Shown here piece after piece: positions 63,609 through 64,000 of a stretch of DNA of 64,000 bases (position 1 is its first letter; every line of letters begins with the position of its first letter). The DNA comes from CAWFGW01 sp963849955 (GTDB lineage: Bacteria > Bacteroidota > Bacteroidia > Cytophagales > JAAEPT01): NCBI GenBank assembly GCA_963849955.1, contig CAWKJU010000001.1:286907-350906 (forward strand), given 5' to 3'. The position numbers and the translations under genes were made by a program. Below the pieces are notes generated by a model. The model saw only the letters and a program-made list of their open reading frames with translations, did no database searches and was not told the origin of the DNA.

Positions 63609-63818
63609 TCATTGTTATTGAAGTAAGTAGATTTCATATGTTTAAAATGAAGCATAGGGCTAAATATAGGTTTTATTACTTATGTGAATTAAAATAATTC
63701 ATTAGTCTTTACTTCATTTGAGTATAACGTTTTTACAAGTCTAATTTCAATGGTTTTTTTCTTGGTAGTAAAAATATTACCAGGCGGGTGTATTGATATT
63801 CTTATTAAAAATAAAATC

Positions 63819-63914
63819 ATGAAATCGTTAATAAAATTAATTGAGAAAGACCCCTCGAGCTTTGCTATTTTATATATAGCATTAGTTATCGTGGTGAGTT
63901 ACTGTATTAAGTAA
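63819..63914 (+). CDS. Possible 31-residue membrane peptide
   Basis: MKSLIKLIEKDPSSFAILYI followed by ALVIVVSYCIK: a short amphipathic start and one hydrophobic helix. A clear ATG and stop and a strong terminator 50 bases later support an expressed small ORF, but there is no homology I can name. Confidence 0.35.
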   Translation: MKSLIKLIEKDPSSFAILYIALVIVVSYCIK

Positions 63915-63966
63915 TGAGTTAAGTATAAAAATAGGCTATCTATAACAAAAGGTCTAAAAATGCGAA

Positions 63967-63996
63967 AGGCGAAGAGTTAACTCTTCGCCTTTTTTG
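63967..63996 (+). terminator. Perfect rho-independent terminator
   Basis: AGGCGAAGAGTT (63967-63978) and AACTCTTCGCCT (63979-63990) are a perfect 12-base stem with almost no loop, followed by TTTTT. Strong terminator for whatever precedes it. Confidence 0.92.
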
Positions 63997-64000
63997 TGAC

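Overview
The window reads as an AT-rich chromosomal segment from a member of the Bacteroidota, most likely a flavobacterium-like marine or freshwater lineage. Evidence: gliding protein GldC, a DUF3098 protein next to FtsX, a small histone-H1-like protein, a serine palmitoyltransferase-like enzyme, and three secreted proteins with type IX secretion sorting tails. No rRNA, tRNA, CRISPR array, transposase or integrase gene was found.

Layout. 1-16 kb: housekeeping and small metabolic units (thyA; aguA-aguB for putrescine; a CHASE2/FecR-like pair; lipid kinase; class IV aminotransferase; gpsA; Maf; a TPR protein; sphingolipid-type SPT; H1-like; dapA-DUF6913-ligA; TsaC/Sua5). 16-25.5 kb: secreted and envelope proteins (GH16 glucanase, an FN3/RCC1 protein, a lipoprotein, a CNNM/CBS protein, a YARHG protein). 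25.7-32.3 kb: a long minus-strand block (gldC-ribF-truB-uppP-DUF3098-ftsX, anti-sigma/sigma, MarR-folE). 32.5-41.4 kb: an orphan cysH with an epimerase, a FemAB-like protein, ssb, an SDR enzyme, and a three-gene unit of AstE-like hydrolase, ATP-grasp ligase and DUF1704/QEGLA peptidase. 42-46.8 kb: a compact type III polyketide/prenyl cluster. 47-56 kb: an accessory array of mostly plus-strand single genes (RelA/SpoT-domain protein, PD-(D/E)XK protein, XRE regulator, T9SS protein, membrane protein, DUF1905 protein, ParDE) separated by repeated palindromic spacers with GTTRGC-like ends. This resembles an integron cassette array lacking its integrase. 56.4-64 kb: lipoprotein, MmcQ/YjbR, ZIP transporter-methyltransferase-apbE, ruvB-queG, small ORFs.

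Many genes are interrupted by single-base frameshifts, including essential ones (ligA, ruvB, tsaC). I could trace twenty of the +1 shifts to sites where a codon NTT (12 of them CTT) is followed by an extra purine, always in coding-strand orientation and on both genomic strands. The residues across the junction match the protein families when one base is skipped. A smaller group of about eight are losses in A/T runs and look like ordinary sequencing errors. The NTT-R pattern may be an assembly artefact or real +1 recoding. It is the main thing to check here.

A ~330-base structured repeat occurs once at 41.4 kb and again at 57.8 kb in the same orientation, bracketing the polyketide cluster and the cassette-like array.
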